DNA from: Roseovarius sp.
Lineage (GTDB): Bacteria; Pseudomonadota; Alphaproteobacteria; Rhodobacterales; Rhodobacteraceae
Reading direction: 5' to 3'
DNA: 64,000 bases
Assembly: GCF_030373445.1 (NCBI RefSeq)
Contig: NZ_JAUCYU010000012.1
Coordinates: 62,001 to 126,000, forward strand
In this document: positions 33,306 to 43,394 of the stretch, piece by piece
Position numbering within the stretch: position 1 is the first letter of the stretch
How the letters are laid out: every line of letters begins with the position of its first letter
Made by a program: the position numbers and the translations under genes
Notes under the pieces: model-generated
What the model saw: only the letters and a program-made list of their open reading frames with translations
Database searches by the model: none
What the model was told of the DNA's origin: nothing

Positions 33306-33340
33306 AACGACTCGTCCCGTATACTAGCGTACACCCAGAT

Positions 33341-33502
33341 CGAAACGGGAGAACCGGCCACAGCCGGTGCCGAAGGAGCAACCGCCCCGGAAACTCTCAG
33401 GCCTCAGGGACCGTTTTGCATCTGAAGTGAACTCTGGAGAGATCCCGGCAGCATGACCGGGGCGCCGAAGGGATAGCGATCTCAGGCAGAAGGACAGAGG
33501 GG
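33341..33502 (+). ncRNA. Tandem glycine riboswitch
   Basis: Two aptamers in series before gcvT. The first has ACGGGAGA, GCCGAAGGAGCAA and AACTCTCAGGC (about 33345-33393). The second has CTCTGGAGAG, GCCGAAGGG and TCTCAGGCAGAAGGACAGAG (about 33432-33500). These are the conserved glycine-aptamer blocks. Glycine binding is expected to switch on gcvTHP. A TATACT (33320-33325) just upstream may be the -10 box. The 90 bp to the gcvT start should hold the expression platform; no obvious terminator hairpin is seen there. Confidence 0.96.
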
Positions 33503-33593
33503 GCATCGGAAATGGCGCGCGCAGTGCGTGCCGAAACGGTGCCGGATGCGACCCATCACGCGACCCGGCCTTGAAGAGCGAGAAAGGTGCGGG

Positions 33594-34718
33594 ATGAGCG
33601 ATCTCGGCAGGACGCCGCTATACGATTTGCACGTGGAACTGGGCGCGAAGATGGTGCCCTTTGCCGGCTACGAGATGCCCGTGCAGTACAAGCTTGGCGT
33701 CATGAAGGAGCATCTGCATACGCGGGAAAAGGCGGGGCTGTTCGATGTCAGCCACATGGGGCAGGTGATCCTGCGGCACGAGGGCGGCTATGGCCCGGTG
33801 GCGCAGGCGATGGAGGGGCTGGTGCCGGTGAGCCTTCTGCCCCTGGGCGAGAAGCGGCAGCGCTACGGGTTCTTCACCAATGACGAGGGCGGCATCCTTG
33901 ACGACCTGATGATGACCAACCGCGGCGATCACATGCTGGTGGTGGTCAACGCGGCCTGCAAGGAGGCCGATATCGCGCATATGAAGGCGGGCCTGCCGGG
34001 GGTCGAGGTGGCCGAGCAGCGGGACCGCGCGCTTCTGTCGCTGCAGGGCCCGGCGGCGGAAGAGGTGCTGGAGCCGGTGGCACCGGGCTGCGACATCATG
34101 AAGTTCATGGATACCGGCATTTTCACTTCGGATTTCGGGGAATTGTGGGTGTCGCGCTCGGGCTATACGGGCGAGGACGGCTACGAGATCTCGGTGCACG
34201 CGACCCATGCCGAGGCGCTGGCGCGGCAGCTGCTGGCGCATGAGGCGGTGGAGCCCATCGGGCTTGGCGCGCGGGACAGCCTGCGGCTGGAAGGCGGGCT
34301 TTGCCTTTACGGCCACGATATCGACGAAACGACCAGCCCGGTTGAGGGCAACCTTGCCTGGGCGATCCAAAAGGTGCGCCGCAGTGGCGGCGACCGGGCG
34401 GGCGGTTTTCCGGGCGCCGAGCGTATCCTGAACGAGCTGGACGAGGGCACGCCGCGGCTGCGCGTGGGCCTTGCCCCCGAGGGCCGCGCGCCGATGCGCG
34501 AGGGTGTGCAGCTTTTCGCCAACGAAGAGGGTGGCGAGGCCATTGGCCACGTGACATCCGGCGCGTTCGGCCCGACGGTGGGCGCGCCGGTGTCGATGGG
34601 CTACGTGCCCGCCGAGCTGTCGCGCCCCGGTGCCCGGCTTTTCGGCGAGGTGCGTGGCAAGCGCCTGCCGGTCCGGGTGGCCGAGCTGCCCTTTACGCCT
34701 GCCAATTTCAAACGCTGA
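33594..34718 (+). CDS. gcvT: Aminomethyltransferase (glycine cleavage T protein)
   Basis: 374 residues. It transfers the aminomethyl group from the H-protein lipoyl arm to tetrahydrofolate. Motifs: ARGTPLYDLH-like start GRTPLYDLHVELGAKMVPFAGYEMPVQY, VSHMGQ, LSLQGPAAEEVL, SRSGYTGEDGYEI, GARDSLRLEGGLCLYGHDID. The Asp in the last motif region contributes to folate binding. ATG 33594 gives the usual start; an upstream in-frame codon at 33528 would place an Arg-rich extension in the riboswitch platform. It begins the gcvT-gcvH-gcvP operon (21 bp to gcvH). Confidence 0.96.
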   Translation: MSDLGRTPLYDLHVELGAKMVPFAGYEMPVQYKLGVMKEHLHTREKAGLFDVSHMGQVILRHEGGYGPVAQAMEGLVPVSLLPLGEKRQRYGFFTNDEGGILDDLMMTNRGDHMLVVVNAACKEADIAHMKAGLPGVEVAEQRDRALLSLQGPAAEEVLEPVAPGCDIMKFMDTGIFTSDFGELWVSRSGYTGEDGYEISVHATHAEALARQLLAHEAVEPIGLGARDSLRLEGGLCLYGHDIDETTSPVEGNLAWAIQKVRRSGGDRAGGFPGAERILNELDEGTPRLRVGLAPEGRAPMREGVQLFANEEGGEAIGHVTSGAFGPTVGAPVSMGYVPAELSRPGARLFGEVRGKRLPVRVAELPFTPANFKR

Positions 34719-34739
34719 TCCAACACGAGGGAGACCCAC

Positions 34740-35099
34740 ATGAAATTCACCGAACAGCATGAATGGCTGAAGCCCGAAGGCGACGAGATTGTCGTCGGCA
34801 TCACCGAACATGCCGCCAACGAGCTGGGCGATATCGTCTTCATCGAGCTGCCCGAGGAGGGCAAGACCGTCAGCAAGGATGACGAGATCGTGGTGATCGA
34901 AAGCGTCAAGGCCGCGTCGGACATCATGGCGCCGGTCGATGGCGAGATCACCGAAGTGAACGAGGCGATCGTCGACGAGCCGGGCAAGGTGAACGAAGAC
35001 CCGATGGGCGACGGCTGGTTCTTCAAGATCAAGCCGTCGGACCCCAGCCAGATGGACGACCTGATGGACGAGGCCGCGTACCAGCAGTTCATCAGTTGA
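34740..35099 (+). CDS. gcvH: Glycine cleavage system H protein
   Basis: 119 residues. The lipoyl-carrying shuttle between P, T and L proteins. Lys57 in [12 protein letters not shown] is the lipoylation site. [40 protein letters not shown] and GDGWFFKIK are the invariant surroundings. The ribosome-binding site GGGAGA lies before the ATG. It is 112 bp from gcvP, a longer gap than gcvT-gcvH and holding a repeat arm. Confidence 0.97.
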   Translation: MKFTEQHEWLKPEGDEIVVGITEHAANELGDIVFIELPEEGKTVSKDDEIVVIESVKAASDIMAPVDGEITEVNEAIVDEPGKVNEDPMGDGWFFKIKPSDPSQMDDLMDEAAYQQFIS

Positions 35100-35130
35100 G
35101 GCGTGCCGCATAGGGGCGGCCGTTGCGCTG

Positions 35131-35162
35131 CCTCCGGCGGGAGTATTTGGCGAAAGATGAAA
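35131..35162 (+). repeat. Single arm of the palindromic intergenic element, copy 3
   Basis: CCTCCGGCGGGAGTATTTGG followed by CGAAAGATGAAAG, a diverged single arm of the element, lying inside the gcvH-gcvP gap. No complementary second arm is present, so it is not a strong terminator. A weak hairpin in CCTCCGGCGG remains. Confidence 0.6.
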
Positions 35163-35211
35163 GCCGGGCGGCGCGGCCTGCGCCGGCCCGCAATTCCAGA
35201 CGAGGTAAGAG

Positions 35212-38061
35212 ATGCCCTTCAAACCCACCGACTACCTGCCCTACGATTTCGCCAACCGCCGCCATATCGGCCCCTCGCCGGAAGAGATGGAGGAGATGCT
35301 GAAGGTGGTGGGGGCCGACAGCCTCGATGCGCTGATCGACGAGACGGTACCGAAGGCGATCCGGCAGGAGACGCCGCTCGATTTCGGCAAGCCCAAGTCG
35401 GAGCGGGAATTGCTGCATTACATGCGTGGCGTGTCGTCGAAGAACAAGGTGCTCGTCAGCCTGATCGGGCAGGGCTATCACGGCACGGTGACGCCGCCGG
35501 CGATCCAGCGGAATATCCTCGAGAACCCGGCGTGGTACACCTCCTACACGCCCTACCAGCCCGAGATCAGCCAGGGGCGGCTCGAAGCGCTTTTGAACTT
35601 CCAGACCATGATCAGCGACCTGACGGGCCTGGAGATCGCCAATGCCTCGCTTCTGGACGAGGCAACGGCCTGTGCCGAGGCGATGACCATGGCGCAAAGG
35701 GTGTCGAAATCGAAGGCGAAGGCGTTCTTCGTGGACCGCGATTGCCACTCGCAGAACATCGCCGTGATCAAGACGCGGGCCGAGCCGCTGGGCATCGAGG
35801 TGATCGTCGGCAACCCCGACAAGCTGGAGGCCGACAAGGTGTTCGGGGCGATCTTCCAGTATCCCGGCACCTATGGCCACGTGCGCGATTTCAGCGACCA
35901 GATCGCGGCGCTGCATGAGCATCAGGGGATCGGGGTCGTTTCGGCCGACCCGCTGTCGCTGACCCTGCTGAAGGAGCCGGGCGCGATGGGGGCGGATATC
36001 GCCGTGGGCAGCACCCAGCGCTTCGGCGTGCCGATGGGTTATGGCGGGCCGCATGCCGCCTACATGGCCTGCCGCGAGCCGATGAAGCGGGCGATGCCGG
36101 GGCGGCTGGTGGGCGTGTCGGTGGACAGCCACGGCAACCGGGCATACCGGCTGGCGCTGCAGACCCGCGAGCAGCATATCCGGCGCGAGAAGGCCACCAG
36201 CAATGTCTGCACCGCGCAGGCGCTTCTGGCGGTGATGGCGTCGATGTACGCCGTCTTCCACGGGCCCAAGGGGCTGAAGGCCATCGCGCAGCGCATCCAC
36301 CGCAAGACAGTGCGGCTGGCCCGCGGGTTGGAGCAGAACGGGTTCAAGGTGGACCCGAAGGCGTTCTTCGACACGATCACGGTCGATGTTGGCCCGCTTC
36401 AGGCGGCGGTGATGAAATCGGCGGTGGACGAGGGGATCAACCTGCGACGCGTGGGCGAGACCCGCGTCGGCATCACCATCGACGAGGCGACGCGGCCGGA
36501 GAGCGTGGAAGGCGTCTGGCGGGCCTTCGGGATCGAACGGAAGGATGACGATTTCGAGCCCGAGTACCGCGTCCCCGAGAAGATGCACCGCACGTCCGAA
36601 TACCTGACCCACCCGATCTTCCACATGAACCGGGCCGAGACCGAGATGATGCGCTACATGCGGCGGCTGGCCGACCGCGACCTCGCGCTCGACCGGGCGA
36701 TGATTCCGCTGGGCAGCTGCACGATGAAGCTCAACTCGGCCGCCGAGATGATGCCGATCAGCTGGCGCGAGTTCGCCGACCTGCACCCCTATTGCCCCGA
36801 GAACCAGGCGCTGGGCTACAAGGAGCTGATCGGCGACCTGAACGCCAAGCTGTGCGAGATCACCGGCTATGACGCCATTTCCATGCAGCCCAACTCGGGC
36901 GCGCAGGGGGAATATGCGGGGCTGCTGACCATTGCCGCCTATCACCGCGCGAATGGCGAGGGGCACCGCAATGTCTGCCTCATCCCGATGAGCGCGCATG
37001 GCACCAACCCCGCCAGCGCCCAGATGGTGGGCTGGAAGGTGGTGGTGGTGAAATCCGGCAAGAGCGGGGATATCGACCTCGAGGATTTCCGGGCCAAGGC
37101 CGAGGAGCATTCCGAGAACCTGGCCGGGTGCATGATCACCTATCCCAGCACCCATGGCGTCTTCGAAGAGAATGTGCGCGATGTCTGTCGGATCGTCCAT
37201 GACCATGGCGGGCAGGTCTATATCGACGGGGCGAACCTCAATGCGATGGTGGGGCTGGCAAGGCCCGGCGACGTGGGTGGCGACGTGAGCCACCTGAACC
37301 TGCACAAGACCTTCTGCATTCCGCATGGCGGTGGCGGGCCCGGCATGGGGCCGATCGGGGTGAAGGCGCACCTAGCCGATCACCTGCCAGGTCATCCGGC
37401 GACGGGGGGCGAGGCCGGGCCGGTGTCCGCCGCGCCCTTTGGCTCGCCCTCGATCCTGCCGATCAGCTGGGCCTACATCCTGATGATGGGCGGGGCCGGG
37501 CTGACGCAGGCGACGCGGGTGGCGATCCTCAATGCCAACTACGTCGCCAAGCGGCTCGAAGGGGCCTATGACGTGCTCTACAAGGGCTCGCAGGGGCGGA
37601 TCGCGCATGAATGCATCCTCGACACCCGCCCCTTTGCCGAGAGCGCCAAGGTGACGGTGGACGACATCGCCAAGCGGCTGATCGACAACGGATTCCACGC
37701 GCCCACGATGAGCTGGCCGGTGGCGGGCACGCTGATGGTGGAGCCCACGGAGAGCGAGACCAAGGCCGAGCTCGACCGGTTCTGCGAGGCGATGCTGGCC
37801 ATCCGCGAGGAGATCCGGGATGTGGAAGACGGCAAGATCGACGGCAAGAACAACCCGTTGAAGAACGCGCCGCACACGATGGAGGACCTGGTGAAGGAAT
37901 GGGAACGGCCCTATAGCCGCGAACAGGCCTGTTTCCCGCCGGGCGCCTTCCGGGTCGACAAGTACTGGCCGCCGGTCAACCGGGTCGACAACGCCTATGG
38001 CGACAGGCACCTCGTCTGTACCTGCCCGCCGATGGAGGACTATGCCGAGGCGGCGGAGTAG
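35212..38061 (+). CDS. gcvP: Glycine dehydrogenase (decarboxylating), P protein
   Basis: 949 residues, single-chain form. It decarboxylates glycine with PLP and loads the aminomethyl group onto Gcv[15 protein letters not shown] starts the family. The N-half has [53 protein letters not shown]. The C-half has the PLP-binding Lys699 in [24 protein letters not shown]. Its ribosome-binding site (GAGG) precedes ATG 35212. The operon lacks lpd, as usual when the L protein is shared with the 2-oxoacid dehydrogenases. Strong purine codon bias matches its neighbours. Confidence 0.98.
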   Translation: MPFKPTDYLPYDFANRRHIGPSPEEMEEMLKVVGADSLDALIDETVPKAIRQETPLDFGKPKSERELLHYMRGVSSKNKVLVSLIGQGYHGTVTPPAIQRNILENPAWYTSYTPYQPEISQGRLEALLNFQTMISDLTGLEIANASLLDEATACAEAMTMAQRVSKSKAKAFFVDRDCHSQNIAVIKTRAEPLGIEVIVGNPDKLEADKVFGAIFQYPGTYGHVRDFSDQIAALHEHQGIGVVSADPLSLTLLKEPGAMGADIAVGSTQRFGVPMGYGGPHAAYMACREPMKRAMPGRLVGVSVDSHGNRAYRLALQTREQHIRREKATSNVCTAQALLAVMASMYAVFHGPKGLKAIAQRIHRKTVRLARGLEQNGFKVDPKAFFDTITVDVGPLQAAVMKSAVDEGINLRRVGETRVGITIDEATRPESVEGVWRAFGIERKDDDFEPEYRVPEKMHRTSEYLTHPIFHMNRAETEMMRYMRRLADRDLALDRAMIPLGSCTMKLNSAAEMMPISWREFADLHPYCPENQALGYKELIGDLNAKLCEITGYDAISMQPNSGAQGEYAGLLTIAAYHRANGEGHRNVCLIPMSAHGTNPASAQMVGWKVVVVKSGKSGDIDLEDFRAKAEEHSENLAGCMITYPSTHGVFEENVRDVCRIVHDHGGQVYIDGANLNAMVGLARPGDVGGDVSHLNLHKTFCIPHGGGGPGMGPIGVKAHLADHLPGHPATGGEAGPVSAAPFGSPSILPISWAYILMMGGAGLTQATRVAILNANYVAKRLEGAYDVLYKGSQGRIAHECILDTRPFAESAKVTVDDIAKRLIDNGFHAPTMSWPVAGTLMVEPTESETKAELDRFCEAMLAIREEIRDVEDGKIDGKNNPLKNAPHTMEDLVKEWERPYSREQACFPPGAFRVDKYWPPVNRVDNAYGDRHLVCTCPPMEDYAEAAE

Positions 38062-38075
38062 CCCGCCCTGCAACG

Positions 38076-38097
38076 GCGGGGCTTTACGGAGCCCCGC
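38076..38097 (+). terminator. Hairpin after gcvP
   Basis: GCGGGGCT (38076-38083) pairs with AGCCCCGC (38090-38097) with a TTACGG loop. No T run follows, so it may be a processing or Rho-independent pause site rather than a full terminator. Confidence 0.45.
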
Positions 38098-38144
38098 GCA
38101 TCCTCTAATCGCCGTCCGGATGGACCCATGTCCGGGAGGCGGTG

Positions 38145-39095
38145 ATGGCCAAGACGGAAAGCTTCGTCTTTTACCTGGTCGATGAATTTGCGCATCTGTC
38201 CTTTTCCTGCGCGGTCGAGCCGCTCAGGATCGCCAATCTCGTGTCCGGCAAACCGCTCTACGAGTGGAGCTTCGCCTCGGAGAACGGCGAGACGGCGCTT
38301 GGCAACAATGGCACGGTGGTGCGGGTGCATGGCGGGTTCGACCGGCCGGTGAAGGCGGACCGGCTGTTCCTGCTGGCGGGCTCGAACATGCGCAACCATT
38401 TGACGAAGCGGCTCCTGTCGGCGCTCCGGCGCGAGCGGTCGCATGGCACGCAAATCGGGGCGCTGTGCTCGGCGGCCTATATCCTGGCATATGCCGGGAT
38501 GCTCGACGGGATGCGCGCGGCCATTCACTGGGCCTATCACGATCTCTTCGTCGAGGAGTTCCCGAACGTCCAACTCGTGCCCAATGTCTTCGTCGCCGAC
38601 GAGAAGATCATCACCGCCTCGGGCGGGACGGCGACGGCGGACCTGATGCTGCACCTGATGGGGCAGGCGCACGGGGCGGACCTTGCCAACGAGGTGGCCG
38701 ACCAGATGGTCTACAACACCGTGCGCGAGGCCAGCGCCACGCAGAAGGTCTCGGTCCAGGCCCGGCACGGGATGCGCAACCCGCACCTGACCCAGGCGGT
38801 TCAGATCATGTCGGAGTCGATCGAGGACCCGGTGCCGACGGCGGAGGTCGCCCGGCAGGTGGGCATCTCGACCCGACAGCTGGAGCGGCTTTTCGGCCAG
38901 TACCTGGAGCGGTCGCCGTCGAAATACTACCTCGAGATGCGGCTCCAGCGGGCGCGGAACCTGCTGTTGCAGAGCGAGAAATCGGTGACCGAGATCGCGG
39001 TGGCCACGGGGTTCCGATCGACCACGCATTTCGCGCGGGTCTACCGGGGGCTTTTCGGAGTGTCGCCGGGTGGACAGCGGGCGCGCCTGACCTGA
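38145..39095 (+). CDS. GlxA family transcriptional regulator (DJ-1/PfpI domain plus AraC HTH)
   Basis: 316 residues. Residues 5-190 form a DJ-1/PfpI-type class I glutamine-amidotransferase-like ligand domain (FVFYLVDEFAHLSFSCAVEPLRIAN, IGALCSAAYILAYAGMLDG, TASGGTATADLMLHLM). Residues about 215-310 hold the AraC HTH pair (PTAEVARQVGISTRQLERLFGQYLERSPSKYYLEMRLQRARNLLLQSEKSVTEIAVATGFRSTTHFARVYRGLFGVSPG). Homologues such as GbdR sense glycine betaine or dimethylglycine, so its place right after gcvTHP suggests control of betaine/sarcosine/glycine catabolism; that is inferred. ATG 38145 has GGGAGG 6 nt upstream, better than the in-frame GTG at 38142. Confidence 0.92.
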   Translation: MAKTESFVFYLVDEFAHLSFSCAVEPLRIANLVSGKPLYEWSFASENGETALGNNGTVVRVHGGFDRPVKADRLFLLAGSNMRNHLTKRLLSALRRERSHGTQIGALCSAAYILAYAGMLDGMRAAIHWAYHDLFVEEFPNVQLVPNVFVADEKIITASGGTATADLMLHLMGQAHGADLANEVADQMVYNTVREASATQKVSVQARHGMRNPHLTQAVQIMSESIEDPVPTAEVARQVGISTRQLERLFGQYLERSPSKYYLEMRLQRARNLLLQSEKSVTEIAVATGFRSTTHFARVYRGLFGVSPGGQRARLT

Positions 39096-39124
39096 GATGC
39101 CGGCGCCTGGTCTGACTGTCGGAT

Positions 39125-39241
39125 GCCTCCGGCGGGGATATTTGGGGCCAGAAGAAGCCGGAAGACATGCTTCTTCTGGCCAAAAGTATCCCGGGGGGAG
39201 CGTTGAAATCTCCTGATTTCAACGTGGGGGGCTGGCCCCCC
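39125..39241. repeat. Composite palindromic intergenic element, copy 4 (most complete)
   Basis: All modules in a row. The CCTCCGGCGGGGATATTT-GGGG-CCAGAAGAAG arm (39126-39157) and its complement CTTCTTCTGGCC..AGTATCCCGG (39170-39194) come first. GTTGAAATC-TCCT-GATTTCAAC (39202-39223) follows, then a GGGGGGC/GCCCCCC hairpin (39226-39241). It lies between the convergent regulator and the phosphatase genes. Confidence 0.88.
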
Positions 39242-39251
39242 TGCTGCGCTC

Positions 39252-40118
39252 TCAGTCCAGCAGGAAGGAGAAAGTGTCGCGCAGGCGGGTCCAGCTTTGT
39301 TCGTCGGGGGCGGCGAGGATGTAGCTGTCCATCTTCCCGGCCACGAAGTCGGAGCCGTCGAGCATGCGGGCGACGCCGCCGGCCTTCTGCGTGATCAGCA
39401 CGCCGGCGGCGTGGTCCCACGGCTTTGGCGGGCCAGAGAGGAGGAAATCCATGCCGCCTTGCGCCAAAGTCCGGTAATGATGGCAGGAACAGCGCAGGGC
39501 CGTGGTGAAGGCGAAGCGGGGCAGGGTTTCAGAGAGCGCGGCGCGCTTGTCCTCGGGCAGGTTGTAGATGGGCACGTAGCCCGACAGGTCGGCCAGTTCG
39601 GCGCCCTGCGAGACGCTGAGCGGGCGGTCGGCGCCGAGGCTGCGGGCGAGCACCGCGCCGTCGCTGCCCTCGTCGGCGGTGATCCAGTCATCCATAACCG
39701 GGTCATAGAGAAGCCCCCAGACCGGGCGGCCGAAGCGGGTGGCCGAGAGGATCACGCCGAAGAGCGACAGGCCGTGGGCGTAGTTCCATGTGCCGTCGAC
39801 CGGGTCGATGATGAAGGCCAGTTCGGCCTCGGCCAGCTTGTCGGTGATCGAGGGGTCGTCGGCCGCCGCCTCCTCGCCCACGACGAGGGCGTGGGGGAAC
39901 ATCTGCTGGATGCCGCGTGCGAGCATGGCCTCGGCCGCGATGTCGGCAGCGGTGACGAGGTCGAACCGGTCGGCCTTGGCCGAGATGTCGGCATGGCCGA
40001 GGTTGCGGAAATGCGGCATGATCTCGGTTTTCGCGGCGCGGCGGACGAGGTTCACGAGGCTGGTCTGCTGGGCGCGGCTGAGCGGCGAGGTCAGCGGGAT
40101 GGGCAGGCTGTCGGGCAT
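39252..40118 (-). CDS. Inositol monophosphatase family protein
   Basis: 288 residues. Metal-dependent phosphatase of the FIG/IMPase superfamily: GEEAAADD holds the first metal Glu, IIDPVDGTWNYAHGLSLFGV is the signature motif (DPxDGTxN, about residues 102-110), and KPWDHAAGVLI is the second (WDxAAG). RFDLVTAADIAAEAML is the N-terminal helix pair. Substrates in this family include inositol phosphate, PAP or histidinol phosphate; which applies here cannot be read. ATG 40118 follows an AAGGGGGA ribosome-binding site. Confidence 0.92.
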   Translation of the reverse strand: MPDSLPIPLTSPLSRAQQTSLVNLVRRAAKTEIMPHFRNLGHADISAKADRFDLVTAADIAAEAMLARGIQQMFPHALVVGEEAAADDPSITDKLAEAELAFIIDPVDGTWNYAHGLSLFGVILSATRFGRPVWGLLYDPVMDDWITADEGSDGAVLARSLGADRPLSVSQGAELADLSGYVPIYNLPEDKRAALSETLPRFAFTTALRCSCHHYRTLAQGGMDFLLSGPPKPWDHAAGVLITQKAGGVARMLDGSDFVAGKMDSYILAAPDEQSWTRLRDTFSFLLD

Positions 40119-40188
40119 GGGCGATTCCCCCTTTCGGGCTGGCTTGGGCCATGAAGTGCCACCCTTGGGCGGGAAGTTCAACTTGGCC

Positions 40189-42711
40189 TTAGTCCTGTGC
40201 GCGGAGAACCCTTGCCGGCTTGGCGGAGACCGGCCCGAGGGCGAAGGCGAGGCCGGCGAGCAGGCTGATGACCGCCCCGCCCGCCACGATCAGCACGGCC
40301 GGGCCCCAGGCGATCTCGAAGCCGGTGTCCATGATGTAGTGGCTGACCGCCCAGCCGCCGGCGATGCCCGCGAAGAGCGCCACCAGCCCGGCGGCCAAGC
40401 CGAGGAGGGCGGAGCGCAGGGTCAGCCCGGCAAGGATGCGGGCGCGGGTGGCGCCGAGGGTTTTCAGGATCGCCGCCTCGTAGCTGCGCGAGCGCTGGTC
40501 GGCGGCCGCCGCGCCGATGAGGACGAGGAAGCCGGTGAGCAATGTCGCCGCCGCGCCCCAGGCGGTGGCCGAGGCGAGGCCCGCCAGAAGGTCGCTGACC
40601 TGGTCGATGGCGTCGCGGACGCGGATGGCGGTGATGTTGGGGTAGCTGTCGGAGAGATCGCGGAAGATCGCCGCTTCGGCGGCCTCGTCGGCATAGACGG
40701 TGGCGATGAAGGTATGCGGCGCGGCTTCGAGCGCGGCCTGGTTCATGACCATGATGAAGCCCATCCCGGCGGTCGAGAAATCGACCTCGCGGAAGGAGGT
40801 GAGGGTCGCCGTGATGTCGCGGCCGAGGATGTTGACGGTGATCTCGTCGCCGAGCTTGAGCCCCATTTCGGCGGCTTCTTCGGCGGCAAAGCTGACCTGC
40901 GGCTCGCCCTCGTAGCCTTCGCCCCACCAGTCTCCGTCGACGATCGTGGTGCGGGAGGGGACGGCATCGGCATAGGTGATGCCGCGGTCGCCCTGGACGA
41001 CCCAGTGCTCGCCCGCGACCTCGGACGCGGGCTGGCCGTTGATGCGGCTGAGGATGCCGCGCAGCATGGGCGCGTTGTCGATGCGGCTGACGCCGGGGTC
41101 GGTTTCGAGGCGGTCGAGGACGGGGCCGATCTGGTCCTTCTGGATGTCGACGAAGAAGAAGGAGGGGGCCTGGTCGGGCAGGTCGCGGGCGATGGCGCCG
41201 CGCAGGTTCTGGTCGATCTGGCCGACGGCGGCGAGGACGGAAAGGCCGAGGCCGAGCGACAGGACGACGGGGCCCGCGGTACTGCCCGGCCCGCCGATGG
41301 CGGCCAGCGCCCAGCCCAATGCCGGGCGGCCGCGGGCGGCGGGGCGCAGGGCGCGGGCGGCGGCCTGGATGCCGAGGCCGGCGATGGCGAGGATGAGGAG
41401 GGCGCCGAGGATGCCGCCGGCGGTCCAGAGGGTGAGTTCGAGGTTGCCGGAGAAGCCGGCGGCGGCGAAGAGAAGGAGGGCCAGAAGCGCCAGCGTGGCA
41501 AGGACGAATGGCCACGACGGCAGGTTGCGGGCCCGGGCGAGCGCGTCGCGGTAGAGGGCGGCGGCGCGCACGTCCTTGGCGCGGGCCAGCGGCCAGAGGG
41601 TGAAGATCAGCACCGTCAGGACGGAGTAGATCGCGGCCTCGATCATCGGGGCGGGGTAGGGGGCGAAGACCGCCGGGACGGGGAGTTGCGCCTCGATGAG
41701 GGGCGAGAGGAGCACGGGAACGCCCACGCCGAGGGCGAGGCCGAGGACCAGCCCGAGGGTGGCGAGCGCGCCCACCTGCAGGAAGTAGGTGAGGAAGATG
41801 GTGGACTGCCCCGCGCCCAAGGTGCGCAGGGTGGCGATGGTCTGGGTCTTGCCGGCGAGGTAGGCGCGCAGCGCGGCCGAGATGCCAACGCCGCCGACGG
41901 CGAGGCCCGAGAGGCCGACGAGCACGAGGAAGGCACCGAGGCGCTGGACGAACTCGGCGACGCCCGGCGCGCCGTTGCGGGCATCGCGCCAGCGCAGGCC
42001 GCTGTCTTCGAGCGTTGCCTTGGCGTCGGCCTCGACCAGCGGCAGGATGGCGCCCGGCGGCAGGTCGAGCCGGTACTTGGTGGAGTAGAGCGAGCCGGGT
42101 TCGAGCAGGCCGGAGCCTTCCAGCGCCTCGGTCGCGACGATGGTACGGGGGCCGAGGCCGAAGCCGGCGGTGGCGTTGTCGGGCTCCGACTCGAGCGAGG
42201 CCATCAGGCGGAAGTCGCGCGTGCCGAGGCGGACGGTATCGCCGGGGGCGATGCCGAGCCGGTCGATCAGCAGGGGGTGCATGACGAGGCCGGGGGTGTC
42301 GTTTTGGCCGGCCAAGGCCTCGGCAAGCGGCATGGGCGGGTCGAGCGTGACCTGGCCCACGAGCGGGTAGGCGTCGTCGACCGCCTTCACCTGGGTCAGG
42401 CCGCGGGGGCCGTCGGGAACGGCGGCCATGGAGCGGAAATCGGCGATCTCGGAGACGCGGGTGGCGGTTTTCTCCATCCACGCGCGTTCCGCCTCGTTGG
42501 CGAAGCGGTAGGTGAGTTCGATCTCGGCATCGCCGCCCAGAAGGCGGGCGCCTTCCTGCGAGAGGCCGGTGGCGATGCTTTCGCGCACGGTGCCCACGGC
42601 GGCGATGGCCGCCACGCCGAGGATCACGCAGGCGAGGAAGATGCGGAAGCCGCGCAGGCCGCCCCGCAATTCCCGCGCTGCCAGTTTCGCGGCCAGCCGC
42701 AGTGTTCTCAT
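40189..42711 (-). CDS. FtsX-like ABC transporter permease (YbbP type)
   Basis: 840 residues. One N-terminal membrane helix, then a large periplasmic domain (about 50-240). Two blocks of three helices follow (about 255-390 and 715-835), plus additional helices around 400-480, the layout of YbbP/MacB-like permeases with FtsX domains. LRAYLAGKTQTIATLRTLGAGQSTIFLTYFLQVGALATLGLVLGLALG and YEAAILKTLGATRARILAGLTLRSALLGLAAG are the paired FtsX segments. Start ATG 42711 overlaps the ATPase stop by 4 bp. YbbA-YbbP is thought to extract lipids or hydrophobic compounds from the membrane; no direct proof exists. Confidence 0.93.
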   Translation of the reverse strand: MRTLRLAAKLAARELRGGLRGFRIFLACVILGVAAIAAVGTVRESIATGLSQEGARLLGGDAEIELTYRFANEAERAWMEKTATRVSEIADFRSMAAVPDGPRGLTQVKAVDDAYPLVGQVTLDPPMPLAEALAGQNDTPGLVMHPLLIDRLGIAPGDTVRLGTRDFRLMASLESEPDNATAGFGLGPRTIVATEALEGSGLLEPGSLYSTKYRLDLPPGAILPLVEADAKATLEDSGLRWRDARNGAPGVAEFVQRLGAFLVLVGLSGLAVGGVGISAALRAYLAGKTQTIATLRTLGAGQSTIFLTYFLQVGALATLGLVLGLALGVGVPVLLSPLIEAQLPVPAVFAPYPAPMIEAAIYSVLTVLIFTLWPLARAKDVRAAALYRDALARARNLPSWPFVLATLALLALLLFAAAGFSGNLELTLWTAGGILGALLILAIAGLGIQAAARALRPAARGRPALGWALAAIGGPGSTAGPVVLSLGLGLSVLAAVGQIDQNLRGAIARDLPDQAPSFFFVDIQKDQIGPVLDRLETDPGVSRIDNAPMLRGILSRINGQPASEVAGEHWVVQGDRGITYADAVPSRTTIVDGDWWGEGYEGEPQVSFAAEEAAEMGLKLGDEITVNILGRDITATLTSFREVDFSTAGMGFIMVMNQAALEAAPHTFIATVYADEAAEAAIFRDLSDSYPNITAIRVRDAIDQVSDLLAGLASATAWGAAATLLTGFLVLIGAAAADQRSRSYEAAILKTLGATRARILAGLTLRSALLGLAAGLVALFAGIAGGWAVSHYIMDTGFEIAWGPAVLIVAGGAVISLLAGLAFALGPVSAKPARVLRAQD

Positions 42712-43394
42712 GCGGCGGCCTCGGTCCGGGAGAGGCGGCCGTCGGTCAGGGTGATGACCCGGTCGCAGCGATGGGCCAGTTCGGGGGCGTGGGTGACGAG
42801 GATGAGCGTGGCGTTGTGGCGTTCGCGCAGGCCGAAGAGCAGGTCGACGATGGCGGCGCCGTTGACCGAGTCGAGGTTGCCCGTGGGTTCATCCGCCAGC
42901 AGGATATCGGGGCGCGGGGCGGCGGCGCGGGCGAGCGCCACGCGCTGTTGTTCGCCGCCCGAAAGCTGCGAGGGGTAGTGGTTCATGCGGCTTACGAGGC
43001 CGACGGTCTTCAGCTCTTCCTCGGCGCGGGCAAAGGCATCCGCTGCGCCGGCTAGCTCCAGCGGGGTCGCCACGTTTTCGAGCGCCGTCATGGTCGGGAT
43101 CAGGTGGAAGGACTGGAAGACCACGCCGAAATGATCGCGGCGGAGGCGGGCGAGCTGATCCTCGGTCATGCTGGTGAGGTCGTGGCCGAGCGCGGTGACG
43201 GTGCCGCCGGTGGCCTGTTCCAGCCCGCCCATCAGCATCAGCAGCGAGGATTTGCCGGAACCGGAGGGGCCGATGAGGCCCACGGTCTCTTGCCGGTGGA
43301 CATCGAGGGAGATCGCATCAAGTATCCGGACGGGGCCCGCATTGCCCTTGAGTGAAAGCGAAGCGTCCTGAAGCGAAAGAACGGGTGAAGACAT
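42708..43394 (-). CDS. ABC transporter ATP-binding protein (YbbA type)
   Basis: 228 residues. Walker [10 protein letters not shown] (about residues 40-48), Q-loop [23 protein letters not shown], signature [13 protein letters not shown], Walker [13 protein letters not shown], and the H-loop [14 protein letters not shown], with the D-loop SVNGA. It is a MacB/LolD-like ATPase for the adjacent permease (4 bp overlap). It is divergent from the SGNH esterase tesA, as in Escherichia coli where ybbA and tesA are neighbours. The two initiation codons physically overlap by 2 bp. Confidence 0.95.
   Translation of the reverse strand: MSSPVLSLQDASLSLKGNAGPVRILDAISLDVHRQETVGLIGPSGSGKSSLLMLMGGLEQATGGTVTALGHDLTSMTEDQLARLRRDHFGVVFQSFHLIPTMTALENVATPLELAGAADAFARAEEELKTVGLVSRMNHYPSQLSGGEQQRVALARAAAPRPDILLADEPTGNLDSVNGAAIVDLLFGLRERHNATLILVTHAPELAHRCDRVITLTDGRLSRTEAAA

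Noticed and set aside
39790..42978. A 1062-codon plus-strand frame
   Set aside because: It is antisense to the phosphatase and ybbP genes, Gly/Ala/Arg-rich and without any family motif.
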